Below are positions 8,415 through 15,701 of a DNA stretch of 64,000 nt, piece by piece (the stretch's first letter is position 1; each line of letters begins with the position of its first letter). Position numbers and translations under genes: made by a program. The stretch is from contig NZ_SRLD01000014.1 of NCBI RefSeq assembly GCF_004745955.1, positions 48,615-112,614 on the forward strand, given 5' to 3'. The notes beneath the pieces are model-generated. The model was not told where the DNA came from. It did not search any database and saw only the letters and a list, made by a program, of their open reading frames with translations. The DNA comes from Hymenobacter elongatus. GTDB lineage: Bacteria > Bacteroidota > Bacteroidia > Cytophagales > Hymenobacteraceae.

Positions 8415-9059
8415 ATGAAAAAATTCGCTCTCTCCGCCTTATTCGTTGCTTCCGTATTGGCCGCTCCCGCAGTAGCCAAAGATCCAACGGCCCCCAAAGC
8501 CGCCACCAGCGTCAAAGCCGGATCTACCTATAAAGTACAGCCGCAGCTCAGCACCTTGGGTTGGGTGGGCAAAAAAGTAACGGGCCAGCACAGCGGCACC
8601 ATTCAGTTCAAGAGTGGCGACGTGGAAGTGAAGGGCAACCAAATTACGGGCGGCACTTTCCTGGTGGATATGAACTCGCTGAAAGTAGTTGACATCACCG
8701 ATGCCGACACGAACGGCAAACTCATGGGCCACCTGCGCTCCGACGACTTCTTCAGCATTGAGAAGAACCCGACCGCAACGTTCAAAATCACGAAGGTTAC
8801 GTCCATCAAAGGCGCGGCGGCTGATGCTAACAACGCCACGATAACCGGCAACCTGACCATCAAAGGCATCACGAAGCCCGTTACCTTTCCCGCCAAGATG
8901 GGCGTGAAAAACGGTGCGGCTGCCGCTTCCGGCACCGCCGTTATCGACCGCACGCAGTTTGATATTAAATATGGCTCGAAGTCGTTCTTCGAAAGCATTG
9001 GCGACAAAGCCATTGACAACGAATTCACGATGAGCTTCAACGTTATTGCCAAGCAATAA
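8415..9059 (+). CDS. YceI-family periplasmic protein
   Basis: 214 residues from the ATG at 8415, with a signal peptide (MKKFALSALFVASVLAAPAVAK). The lipocalin-like YceI barrel follows, with family hallmarks STLGWVGKKVTGQHSGTIQF near the start, LMGHLRSDDFFSIEKNPTATF in the middle and GNLTIKGITKPVTFP towards the end. Relatives bind long isoprenoids or amphiphilic molecules in the periplasm; the ligand here is unknown. It is the second gene of the marR operon and ends at a strong terminator. An alternative upstream start (8388) would spoil the signal peptide. Confidence 0.92.
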   Translation: MKKFALSALFVASVLAAPAVAKDPTAPKAATSVKAGSTYKVQPQLSTLGWVGKKVTGQHSGTIQFKSGDVEVKGNQITGGTFLVDMNSLKVVDITDADTNGKLMGHLRSDDFFSIEKNPTATFKITKVTSIKGAAADANNATITGNLTIKGITKPVTFPAKMGVKNGAAAASGTAVIDRTQFDIKYGSKSFFESIGDKAIDNEFTMSFNVIAKQ

Positions 9060-9074
9060 GCACGAAAGTATCCC

Positions 9075-9117
9075 ACGCAAAAGCCCCCGTTGTATGAAAC
9101 GACGGGGGCTTTTGCGT
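9075..9117. terminator. Bidirectional terminator between yceI and the convergent lipoprotein gene
   Basis: A perfect 16-bp inverted repeat (ACGCAAAAGCCCCCGT and its complement) with an 11-nt loop contains AAAA and TTTT on its two arms. It serves both converging genes. Confidence 0.75.
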
Positions 9118-9131
9118 GTCAGATAGAAGGA

Positions 9132-9848
9132 TTATTTCTGGCCGCCGCTGGCGGGCAAGGCTTGTGCCGGCGACGTTGTTTGGGCCGGCATCGTATTGGT
9201 GGGGCGCGTCACGGCCGTGCTGTTGCGCAATACGAGGTGCAGCGGGGCCACGTTCATTTCGCGCAGGCTAATGATGCCGTGCACGGTTTCGCCCGGCCTA
9301 ATGGTTTTATTCGTCAAATCGTTGGTAACGAACTCCATGCGCATATTCTTGTTGGCAGCGCTGGCTCCTAGCATATTACCAGCTGCTACTCCCAAGCCCC
9401 ACGGAAAAATAGTGCCGCCGGTCGTCACGCCGGTGCTCGGATTGGTGGTGCCACCCAGCGTTGCGGCCAATGGCGTGTAGAGCAGATAGATCCAGACGCC
9501 CTGCTTCATATCCGTGGCGGCCTGCAAGGCGGGCACCGATACGGTAGGCCGGTCGCCGAAGAACAGCTCCAGGTCGCGGGAGAAGTTCAGCTCGTTGCCG
9601 GTGTTGTTTTTGATGCGCACTGCTACGGTTTGGTAGCCGCGCTTGCGCTCCTTCTTGATGTACTTCTTGTTGTGGCCATGGATGGACAAGGCGCTGTATT
9701 GGTAGCTGAACTCCACGGGGCTGTCGGGCGACGAAACAGAAGAGTAGCTCGTGAGCGTGCTGGGGCGAATGGGCGTGTAGCTACCCGCGCAGCCGGTCGT
9801 AAACAGAATAGCAAAACCGGCCAGAATACGCGTAAATGTGTTGGGCAT
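9132..9848 (-). CDS. Hypothetical lipoprotein
   Basis: 238 residues with a lipoprotein signal (MPNTFTRILAGFAILFTTGC, Cys20). The mature part begins with a serine/threonine-rich stretch, then a beta-rich domain with KKERKRGYQTVAVRIKNNTGNEL. A glycine-rich hydrophobic segment (TPLAATLGG...FPWGLGVAAGNMLGAS) could insert in or lie against a membrane. A second beta part (GETVHGIISLREMNVAPLHLVL) and a disordered tail follow. I do not recognise the family. A TAATTTTG box on the minus strand at 9910-9917 is a plausible -7 element. Confidence 0.7.
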   Translation of the reverse strand: MPNTFTRILAGFAILFTTGCAGSYTPIRPSTLTSYSSVSSPDSPVEFSYQYSALSIHGHNKKYIKKERKRGYQTVAVRIKNNTGNELNFSRDLELFFGDRPTVSVPALQAATDMKQGVWIYLLYTPLAATLGGTTNPSTGVTTGGTIFPWGLGVAAGNMLGASAANKNMRMEFVTNDLTNKTIRPGETVHGIISLREMNVAPLHLVLRNSTAVTRPTNTMPAQTTSPAQALPASGGQK

Positions 9849-9909
9849 AAAGAGGAAGAAGAGGGGGAAAAAGATAGAGCTAGCGGCTCAGACAGTTCGA
9901 GCCATCCAT

Positions 9910-9917
9910 CAAAATTA
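9910..9917 (-). promoter_or_regulatory. -7 box TAATTTTG for the lipoprotein gene
   Basis: The box matches TAnnTTTG on the minus strand and lies 61 bp before the ATG at 9848. No TTG at the usual -33 distance was found, so this is a moderate call. Confidence 0.4.
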
Positions 9918-10015
9918 TCTGTTTGTTCTTCACCCTGTATGCCTGTCGAAGCACAAAAAACGATTTATCCAGCACGTACTTGCTATTATCTAATTCGCCG
10001 CCACTTTGTCTTTAT

Positions 10016-10573
10016 TTAGACTGGCAGCACCAGCTCGCGGGGTAGCTCAAACCGAAGGTTACGGCTCTTGCTGCGGTTGTGGAGTTGGGTCAGAAAATCA
10101 TCCAGCTCGGGCTTGTATTCCAGCCACAGGTCTTCGTGCAGGTTGGTCAGAATCAGCTGGGCGGTGCGGGCCGTGAGGCGGGCAGTGCTTACATAAAAGC
10201 CGTTGTAGGGCGAGTCGAACTGCCCGGTGTAGTTGTCGAAAATCAGCCGCAGCGCGTACAGGTTCAGGTCGATTTCCAGGCGCTTGTCTTTGGTGATGCG
10301 GCGGGCCCGGGCGCTTTCCTTCACGGCTTTACCCAAGGCTTTATTCAGGCTCCGATTCAGCAAGCGGCCCGTTACGGCCACATTAAACAGCTCGTGCACG
10401 CGGTCCGAGGTGGCCTCGTACACCTGCTCCAGCGTCACGTCGGGCAGCAGTTCGAAGGTCAGCGTTTCGTACAGCTCCGCGTCGCGGCGCACGGCCCGGA
10501 GTAGCAGCTTTTCCTTGTCGGCGTCGGGCAGGCGCTTGAGGGCTTTCTTAAATTCGGAAGATGGAACGGGCAT
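10016..10573 (-). CDS. Conserved hypothetical cytoplasmic protein
   Basis: 185 residues, no signal peptide and no membrane segment. It is strongly charged and predicted mostly helical (SEFKKALKRLPDADKEKLLLRAVRRDAELYETL, KALGKAVKESARARRITKDKRLEIDLN). Its overall look suggests a small helical scaffold or nucleic-acid-binding protein, but I cannot name a family. It is monocistronic. Its 5' side carries the large hairpin at 10589-10676, only 15 bp before the start codon, which could influence its translation or transcription. Confidence 0.7.
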   Translation of the reverse strand: MPVPSSEFKKALKRLPDADKEKLLLRAVRRDAELYETLTFELLPDVTLEQVYEATSDRVHELFNVAVTGRLLNRSLNKALGKAVKESARARRITKDKRLEIDLNLYALRLIFDNYTGQFDSPYNGFYVSTARLTARTAQLILTNLHEDLWLEYKPELDDFLTQLHNRSKSRNLRFELPRELVLPV

Positions 10574-10588
10574 GGAAGTCTATACCAG

Positions 10589-10676
10589 TAACGGGTGGCA
10601 AGCGTCATTGCGGCGGGCAACAGCGAGCATCATCAGCCCGCCGCAATACCTGTAACATGACGCCCGTCACCCGTTA
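10589..10676. repeat. Large interrupted hairpin (three nested stems)
   Basis: Three pairs of complementary blocks are arranged in order: TAACGGGTG (10589-10597) with CACCCGTTA (10668-10676), GCGTCAT (10602-10608) with ATGACGC (10657-10663), and ATTGCGGCGGGC (10607-10618) with GCCCGCCGCAAT (10636-10647). Together they form one long imperfect stem-loop between two divergent genes. It is not followed by a T run, so it is not a simple terminator. Confidence 0.7.
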
Positions 10677-11096
10677 GCTGAATCAAAGGGTGTGGTTGAA
10701 GTAGCAGGTGATTTTCGGGAGCGTTTCCCCCGGCTTTTGCCTCCTACGTTGTGCGGCTGGCCGTGGTACACGCAGGAATGGAGCTGGAGTCCGGATTCAC
10801 GGTTTTTTGCGGGAACCGAGGCGGTGCTGCTACCCCACTACGTCGTGTGAGAAGTCATACATGAGTGAGGGGAGCATAAACAGGGGAAAGGTGGGAGGTT
10901 CAGGGCCGGAAATTACGGTGGATTTGCGAAGAACTCCGCACGGCCGGCTTCCGTGCTTTTCGCCGCCAGCGGGCCCGCCAACCGGTCATCAGCCGGCCGG
11001 CCGGCGAATGCCGAAAAGTCCGGAAACGATTCTGGCTACGAATGGGTTATACCAGGCCGGGTGCCCGGTAAAGACGCTTTTTTACCCGATTTTCCG

Positions 11097-11104
11097 TACT
11101 TTTG
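11097..11104 (+). promoter_or_regulatory. -7 box TACTTTTG directly before clpS
   Basis: An exact TAnnTTTG match ends only 4 nt before the clpS ATG. Transcription would then start at or next to the A of the start codon, implying a leaderless or nearly leaderless mRNA. Confidence 0.5.
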
Positions 11105-11108
11105 TGCC

Positions 11109-11390
11109 ATGACCACCAAACCGCAAATCGACTACGACGAGGATGTACTGCTGCTGGAAGAAACCATTGAGGTGCGCGACCTGATTGTGTACAACGATGA
11201 CGTAAACACCTTTGAGCACGTTATCCGGACCCTAATCGACGTGTGCGGCCACGAGCCGGAACAGGCCGAGCAATGCACCCTGCTGATTCATCATAAGGGC
11301 CGGTGCACCGTGAAGCATGGCGCCTACGAGGAGCTGGCCGATATGTGTACTGCCATTCACGACCGGGGCATCTCTGCCGACGTCTTGTAG
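11109..11390 (+). CDS. clpS: ATP-dependent Clp protease adaptor ClpS
   Basis: 93 residues from the ATG at 11109. The N-degron-binding core is easy to see: the conserved NDDVNTFEHVIRTLI segment and HKGRCTVKHGAYEEL near the C-terminus, including the histidine and acidic residues that grip the substrate N-terminus. It delivers N-end-rule substrates to the ClpA-type unfoldase in the cytoplasm. The length is normal for the family. An upstream extension of the open frame to 10953 has no family similarity and is rejected. clpA is not in the window. The promoter box sits so close that the mRNA may be leaderless. Confidence 0.93.
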   Translation: MTTKPQIDYDEDVLLLEETIEVRDLIVYNDDVNTFEHVIRTLIDVCGHEPEQAEQCTLLIHHKGRCTVKHGAYEELADMCTAIHDRGISADVL

Positions 11391-11408
11391 CCTCCGCTAA
11401 AAAACGTC

Positions 11409-11492
11409 TGTCATCCTGCGCGGGCGAAGGACCTTGGTTACGCAGAAATTGGTATTTGCGTAGATAAGGTTCTCGTCCCGTGCAGGATGACA
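11409..11492. repeat. Intergenic inverted repeat, copy a
   Basis: TGTCATCCTG at the left and CAGGATGACA at the right bound a region with inner arms GAAGGACCTT and AAGGTTCTCGTC. It is a diverged member of the repeat family described for 19.1-49.4 kb. In the left arm, ATCCT can pair with AGGA. Confidence 0.65.
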
Positions 11493-11518
11493 GTTCTATT
11501 GTTACTTCTCAACGCTGA

Positions 11519-12130
11519 ATGGAATTTCCTTCCAAACTCATAGAAAACGCAGTTGGTGAGCTGGCGAAGCTGCCTGGCATCGGGCGCAAAACCGCGCTTC
11601 GTCTCACGCTGCACCTGCTCAAGGCGGAAACCGAAGCTACCAGCGCGCTGGCGGAGGCGTTGGCGAAGATGCGGTTTGAAATAACGTACTGCCAGATCTG
11701 CCACAATATTTCGGACACCGAGGAGTGCGGTATCTGCGCCAATACACTGCGCGACCATTCTACGGTGTGCGTGGTATCGGATATTCGGGATGTTATTGCC
11801 ATCGAAAATACCGGTCAATACCAAGGCGTGTACCACGTGCTGGGCGGCGTTATTTCGCCCATTGAGGGCATTGGCCCCAGCGACCTGCACATCGATACCT
11901 TGCTGACCCGTATTCCCGATTCGGAAGTCAAGGAAATTATCCTGGCCATAAGCCCGACGATGGAAGGCGACACTACCGCGTTTTTCCTGTCGCGCAAGCT
12001 GCGCGAGTTTCCGGACGTAAATATCAGCACTATTGCCCGGGGCATTCCGATGGGCGGCGAGCTGGAATATGCCGATGAAATCACGCTGGGCCGCTCCATC
12101 GTGGAGCGCACCCGGCAAGTGAAGCAGTAA
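11519..12130 (+). CDS. recR: Recombination mediator RecR
   Basis: 203 residues, normal for RecR. In order: the helix-hairpin-helix with GELAKLPGIGRKTALRL (residues 13-29), the four-cysteine zinc finger C58-x2-C61-x8-C70-x2-C73 (CQICHN...CGIC), the Toprim domain starting VCVVSDIRDVIAIE and containing HVLGGVISPIEGIGP, and the C-terminal Walker-like part with ARGIPMGGELEYADEITL. It works with RecO (and RecF) to load RecA on gapped DNA. It converges with the sdpB gene with only 2 bp between the two stop codons. Confidence 0.97.
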   Translation: MEFPSKLIENAVGELAKLPGIGRKTALRLTLHLLKAETEATSALAEALAKMRFEITYCQICHNISDTEECGICANTLRDHSTVCVVSDIRDVIAIENTGQYQGVYHVLGGVISPIEGIGPSDLHIDTLLTRIPDSEVKEIILAISPTMEGDTTAFFLSRKLREFPDVNISTIARGIPMGGELEYADEITLGRSIVERTRQVKQ

Positions 12131-12132
12131 GC

Positions 12133-13077
12133 TCAGGCCACGGCCATGGTAGGCTGCGGCAGATAAGCAGAGGAAGGCTCCGGGTGGGCTTTCCTCTTTT
12201 TTATGCGCGGAAAGGGCGTTTGTACCGGCAGCATATACAGGATCAGGCTGCCCGCCATGGCCAAGAAGAAGCTGACCAGCCCAAATACCAGCGCAATACC
12301 GAAATGGAAGCCGATGGCCAGCCCCAGCAGCTTGCGCCGCTGGGCAGCAGCCATAAAGAAGGCGCCAAACAGCAGGATCTCAAAAATCACGGTGCCCCAG
12401 GTCAGGGCGGTTACTACGTGGGCATTGGTCAGAGCGGGGGCCAGAAAGCTTTGCATCCAGTCGGGGTAGCCAAACAGCGGGTCGTTGAAGAAGTAATACA
12501 CCGCCGTGCCGTTTTTCCACTCGTCCAGCTTATACATCTTCTCGATGCCGGCGTGGAAATAAAGCACCGCCATTTGGAGGGCAATGAGCGTAAGAGCCCC
12601 GCGGGCAATGAAGTTGCGGTAATAGCTCGGCCGGAGCTGCGGCTCGTTTACCCAGTGGTTTTTGCGCCCGTCCAGCAGCGTCACCGGCACTAGCAGCATC
12701 GTCACGATGGAGCCGATTTGGTCGCCGCCCTCTACCAGGCTGGCCGCCTGCAGAAGGCTGTAGGTGACCAGCCAGTGCAGCACACCCGTGTAGCGCGGCA
12801 ATACGCCGGATACCACCAGCGCCAGCACTACCAGGCACACCGCGTAGGCGGCCCCAAGGTGCTCGAAGCCAAAGAGGAAGAAAATGTTGAAGTGCTCGAG
12901 CGAAGGGTCTAGGCTCAGCTTGCCAAACAGCTGCCGATCAAACAACACCTCAGGCCCGCTGAATACCAGTGTGAGGAGGGTGCCCAAGGCAATGATGGTG
13001 CGCCCCAGGCCATAGACCCACGTAAAAGGGTTGATGGCCGCGTAGCTGTCCAGGGTGTGTAGCAGATTCTTGTACAT
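12133..13077 (-). CDS. SdpB-like HTTM membrane protein
   Basis: 314 residues with about six to eight hydrophobic segments, of the HTTM type (vitamin-K-dependent carboxylase-like membrane domain). The conserved histidine-bearing helices are visible: FFLFGFEHLGAAYAVCL, GVLHWLVTYSLLQAASLVEGGDQI and MAVLYFHAGIEKMYKLDEWKNGTAVYYF. The length is close to Bacillus SdpB (about 320). Together with SdpA, SdpB is needed to turn the SdpC precursor into the secreted SDP toxin. It is the last gene of the cluster, 15 bp after sdpA, and overlaps nothing. The neighbours are what make the Sdp reading firm; alone it would only be an HTTM protein. Confidence 0.85.
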   Translation of the reverse strand: MYKNLLHTLDSYAAINPFTWVYGLGRTIIALGTLLTLVFSGPEVLFDRQLFGKLSLDPSLEHFNIFFLFGFEHLGAAYAVCLVVLALVVSGVLPRYTGVLHWLVTYSLLQAASLVEGGDQIGSIVTMLLVPVTLLDGRKNHWVNEPQLRPSYYRNFIARGALTLIALQMAVLYFHAGIEKMYKLDEWKNGTAVYYFFNDPLFGYPDWMQSFLAPALTNAHVVTALTWGTVIFEILLFGAFFMAAAQRRKLLGLAIGFHFGIALVFGLVSFFLAMAGSLILYMLPVQTPFPRIKKRKAHPEPSSAYLPQPTMAVA

Positions 13078-13092
13078 AGCTATAGGTATTTT

Positions 13093-13638
13093 TTAGTCGA
13101 TTGTTACTTTCAGGTATTCCTCCGGGTTGGTGAAGTGGCCGGGGTATTGCGCCCAGGCCCAGGGCACAAGGTTGAAGCGCTTCACGAGGTAGGCCCCTTT
13201 GGTGAGCTGCGTAAATTTCAGGGGCGAATACGCCACTTGCACGGGCGCAATGGCGTCGGAGCCGACCAGCTCGGCCAGAGAGTAGGTTTGGTAGCGCGAC
13301 CAGTCTTTTTCCTGCACTTCGGCCATCATCCGGCTGAATTCCATGTTGATGCGGCGGCTGCGGCGCGACAGGCCGTGCAGGTTGCGGGCATCGGAATTGC
13401 GGTACGAGGCCAGCGTCAGGGTTTTGTCGGGCCGGATGCGGTAGAGCACGATTTTCTCTTCCCGGGGATTTCGGGTGAAAAAGCCCCAGCCCTCGGGCAG
13501 CAGCGCGCTAAACATATAGCGCTCCTGAAAAGAGGTTTCGGTGGCATTGGTGCCCACCGACGCCAGCCCGGCCTTAGCGACCAATACAAAGCCCGCTATC
13601 AGAAGCGACAGGTAAAAAACAAAGCGTTTAGCTTCCAT
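13093..13638 (-). CDS. SdpA-family antimicrobial peptide maturation protein
   Basis: 181 residues from the ATG at 13636-13638; a longer open frame to 13764 lacks family features. One N-terminal membrane helix (residues 5-27) is followed by an extracytoplasmic domain that begins LLPEGWGFFTRNPRE (47-60). This matches the SdpA signature of a proline-glycine-tryptophan/phenylalanine FFT(R/K)NP block. A second conserved part contains YSLAELVGSDAIAP, and the C-terminus has WAWAQYPGHF. SdpA acts with the membrane protein SdpB on the SdpC precursor. Its stop lies 15 bp before sdpB, while a strong hairpin separates it from the upstream precursor gene. Confidence 0.85.
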   Translation of the reverse strand: MEAKRFVFYLSLLIAGFVLVAKAGLASVGTNATETSFQERYMFSALLPEGWGFFTRNPREEKIVLYRIRPDKTLTLASYRNSDARNLHGLSRRSRRINMEFSRMMAEVQEKDWSRYQTYSLAELVGSDAIAPVQVAYSPLKFTQLTKGAYLVKRFNLVPWAWAQYPGHFTNPEEYLKVTID

Positions 13639-13761
13639 AAAGAATGAGGGTTTTGGGGGATGATAGAATAACAACAGCGGGCACACTGCCCGCCCGGCCG
13701 CGTGTAGCGCAGCGACAATTGAAAGGTAGGAGGTGGAGCACCGCCGGAAAATTCTATTACA

Positions 13762-13797
13762 CAAACGCCCTGTTTATCGAGATAAACAGGGCGTTTG
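13762..13797 (-). terminator. Intercistronic hairpin between sdpC2 and sdpA
   Basis: A perfect 17-bp inverted repeat (CAAACGCCCTGTTTATC and its complement) has only a 2-nt loop. On the minus strand the T run lies before the hairpin, not after it, so a classic terminator is not formed. It may act as a partial terminator, an mRNA-stabilising 3' end for the precursor genes, or a processing site that sets a lower level for sdpAB. Confidence 0.55.
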
Positions 13798-13879
13798 AAA
13801 AAAACAGGTAGCGAGGCCTGACCAACGAGTTGCGAGGCACTACCCCCGGCCGGCAGTCGGGGGCAGGAACTACCAGCGC

Positions 13880-14650
13880 TTAGCCTTTGCGGCTGCCTAC
13901 AAAGGCAATGTCGCGCACCAGCTTGTCGGTTTCCAGGCTGGCCCGCTTTTGCATGGCTTCGGTCAGCTCGGTGCTGCCTTTCAGGCCGTTGGGCACGAAG
14001 CACTGAAATTGCATCATTGGTCCTGGGTACAAGCCCCAATCCAACTGCATCACATAGCCTTCGATTACCAGCGGCTGCTCCAACTCCTCCTGCTGGGCCA
14101 CCCCAGTGTTGGCCAGCTGACTATCTTTGATGTAGCGCTCCAGGTCGGCTTGCTTCGAGAAGTCATACGCGGCCAGGTCCAGCGGCTGGCCGGCGGCCTT
14201 GGTGGCTAGCTGGCGGGGCACAATCTTTTGCACGGCGCTGTAGTGCAGGGCCGCACCCTTGCGCAGCGCCGTTTCGATGCGGCTGAAATCCTGTGAGGCC
14301 ACGGCGTCGGCCAGATCGGCGAAATAGCCGGGGTCCAGCTCTTTAACAAAGGTGGTTATCTGGCGCATAGCGGCTTGTCGCTCCTGCGTGTGCTGGCGGC
14401 TTTCCTTGGCCATAGCCGAGCGTTGTAGGGCCAGGTAAGGAATACGATCTGCGACCGGGCCCTGCACCATAAAGATGCCCTGGAACAGCTCTTCGCCGCT
14501 GTACTTAGTGTCGGCGACAGATGTCGGCGTCGGCGTCGGCGCGGCAGACGACATAACTTGGTCTTTGCTGCAGCTTACCATCAGCGACATGCCCGCCGCC
14601 AGCAAACCTAATGCTTTGAGTGATGTAACCGGAGAAAAATAGGAGTTCAT
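13880..14650 (-). CDS. SdpC-like lipoprotein precursor 2
   Basis: 256 residues with a lipobox ending at Cys27 (SLMVSC). After a proline/threonine linker comes YSGEELFQGIFMVQG (50-64), the SdpC signature block. LDPGYFADLADAVASQDF (105-122) then corresponds to the second conserved helix of Bacillus SdpC (from memory, QPQYMDELKQSIDSKD). The C-terminal part (VIEGYVMQLDWGLYPGPMMQFQCFVPNG, about residues 195-222) is hydrophobic and lies where the mature toxin sits in Bacillus, but it has a single cysteine (C217) rather than a disulfide pair. It is paralogous to the gene 90 bp upstream. Predicted role: precursor of a membrane-active killing peptide, or a surface lipoprotein toxin. Confidence 0.75.
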   Translation of the reverse strand: MNSYFSPVTSLKALGLLAAGMSLMVSCSKDQVMSSAAPTPTPTSVADTKYSGEELFQGIFMVQGPVADRIPYLALQRSAMAKESRQHTQERQAAMRQITTFVKELDPGYFADLADAVASQDFSRIETALRKGAALHYSAVQKIVPRQLATKAAGQPLDLAAYDFSKQADLERYIKDSQLANTGVAQQEELEQPLVIEGYVMQLDWGLYPGPMMQFQCFVPNGLKGSTELTEAMQKRASLETDKLVRDIAFVGSRKG

Positions 14651-14740
14651 AACGTGAAAGGATAAAGTGGAATATGTGGAATATAGAGTACTAGTGGGGC
14701 GGAAATCAGCGCCCCGGTATGCCGTCGACCAGTCGTTTTC

Positions 14741-15514
14741 TTACAGGTTCAGCGCAATCTGTTTGATGACCAAGTCAACTTTGAGCTGACTGTCCGACGA
14801 TTCATCGTTGAGCTTTTCAAAGAAGGCGTGCGCATGCTCCGCAATAAATACTGATACGCTCTGGTAGGCTACATAATCGCCGCTCTGGTACACCATGATC
14901 ATAGATACTTCCGACTGTATCGCCGTCGGCGATACTTCCTGGCCAGCGGCTGCCAGCGCAGCACGGGCATCCTGTACGTAGCGCGTAATGTCCTGCTCGT
15001 TCCGGAAATCATAGCGGGTCATGTCCAGCGTCCGCAGAATCTTTTTGCGCTCCAGATAGGCATCCTTCTCCGTCTGCGACGTCAGCGCATGCAGTGTCAC
15101 TGCCTCGTTAAGAGTTGTGCCCTGCTTAATAGCATCTTTCACGCGCTGGAAATCCTGGGAAGCAATTGCCTGCTTCAACCGGTCGAAATAGGTGGGGTCC
15201 AGGCGCCGCGCCGCGCTGACCATCGCATCGATATTGCGGCGGCGCACAGTAGCCAGGGTGGGGTTTTGCGCCAGACCTTTGCCAATGGTAAGCCGGTACG
15301 AATCGAACGCCGGGATTTTGGTGGCTACTTCCCCGTCGAAGAAGAAAATACCCCGGTAGAGGGCTTCGCCGGTGTAGTTTTCGGCTTTGGTAGCGGCAGT
15401 GGCAGTGCCCGGCGCTACTTGCTCTTCTTTGGAGCAGCTGCTCACTACGGCCGCGCCACCCAAGAGCAGGCCCAGCACGGCCGGAGAGGCCGAATTGATA
15501 ATGTTTTTAAGCAT
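14741..15514 (-). CDS. SdpC-like lipoprotein precursor 1
   Basis: 257 residues, first gene of the Sdp-like cluster. The lipobox ends at Cys27 (AVVSSC). The conserved SdpC block YTGEALYRGIFFFDGEVA is at 47-64, and LDPTYFDRLKQAIASQDF follows in the middle. The C-terminal segment contains EVSMIMVYQSGDYVAYQSVS, an amphipathic to hydrophobic stretch, and no further cysteine. The N-terminal half is clearly homologous to the next gene; the C-terminal quarter is not, as expected if the toxin moiety diversifies. Bacillus SdpC is about 200 residues and not a lipoprotein, so membrane anchoring here is a difference. No -7 box was found upstream (15515-15660). Confidence 0.75.
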   Translation of the reverse strand: MLKNIINSASPAVLGLLLGGAAVVSSCSKEEQVAPGTATAATKAENYTGEALYRGIFFFDGEVATKIPAFDSYRLTIGKGLAQNPTLATVRRRNIDAMVSAARRLDPTYFDRLKQAIASQDFQRVKDAIKQGTTLNEAVTLHALTSQTEKDAYLERKKILRTLDMTRYDFRNEQDITRYVQDARAALAAAGQEVSPTAIQSEVSMIMVYQSGDYVAYQSVSVFIAEHAHAFFEKLNDESSDSQLKVDLVIKQIALNL

Positions 15515-15668
15515 AACGTTTACTGGTTAAATAGATAGATAATGGATTATTTATGATGTAAAGAAGCCGAGGAAAAACCACATTGGCAACAGCCGACGGC
15601 CGGGCTGGTACATACAGGGTGAATACCGCTACTAACGCTACGGAAGTAGGTATGTACCATTGATTGCC

Positions 15669-15676
15669 TATCTTTC
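15669..15676 (+). promoter_or_regulatory. -7-like box TATCTTTC for the glycosyltransferase
   Basis: The box has one mismatch to TAnnTTTG. Its place inside the longest open frame argues that the real start is downstream, at GTG 15702 or 15690, rather than TTG 15660. Confidence 0.45.
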
Positions 15677-15701
15677 GGCGTCTTTCTGCGTGGCCCTATC
15701 T

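Larger units (their letters stand above)
10574..11108. other. 535-bp gap: large hairpin, then no recognisable gene
   Basis: Apart from the hairpin at 10589-10676 and the clpS -7 box at 11097, I see no supported gene. An open frame across 10708-11112 has biased, arginine-rich and proline-rich translation and no promoter, so it is discounted. The stretch 10940-11040 holds short GC palindromes such as GCCGGCCGGCCGGC. A non-coding RNA is possible but there is no direct evidence for one. Confidence 0.4.

Noticed and set aside
10708..11112. 134-codon open frame before clpS
   Set aside because: Its composition is arginine-, proline- and cysteine-rich and unlike the neighbours, it has no -7 box, and it runs into the clpS promoter.
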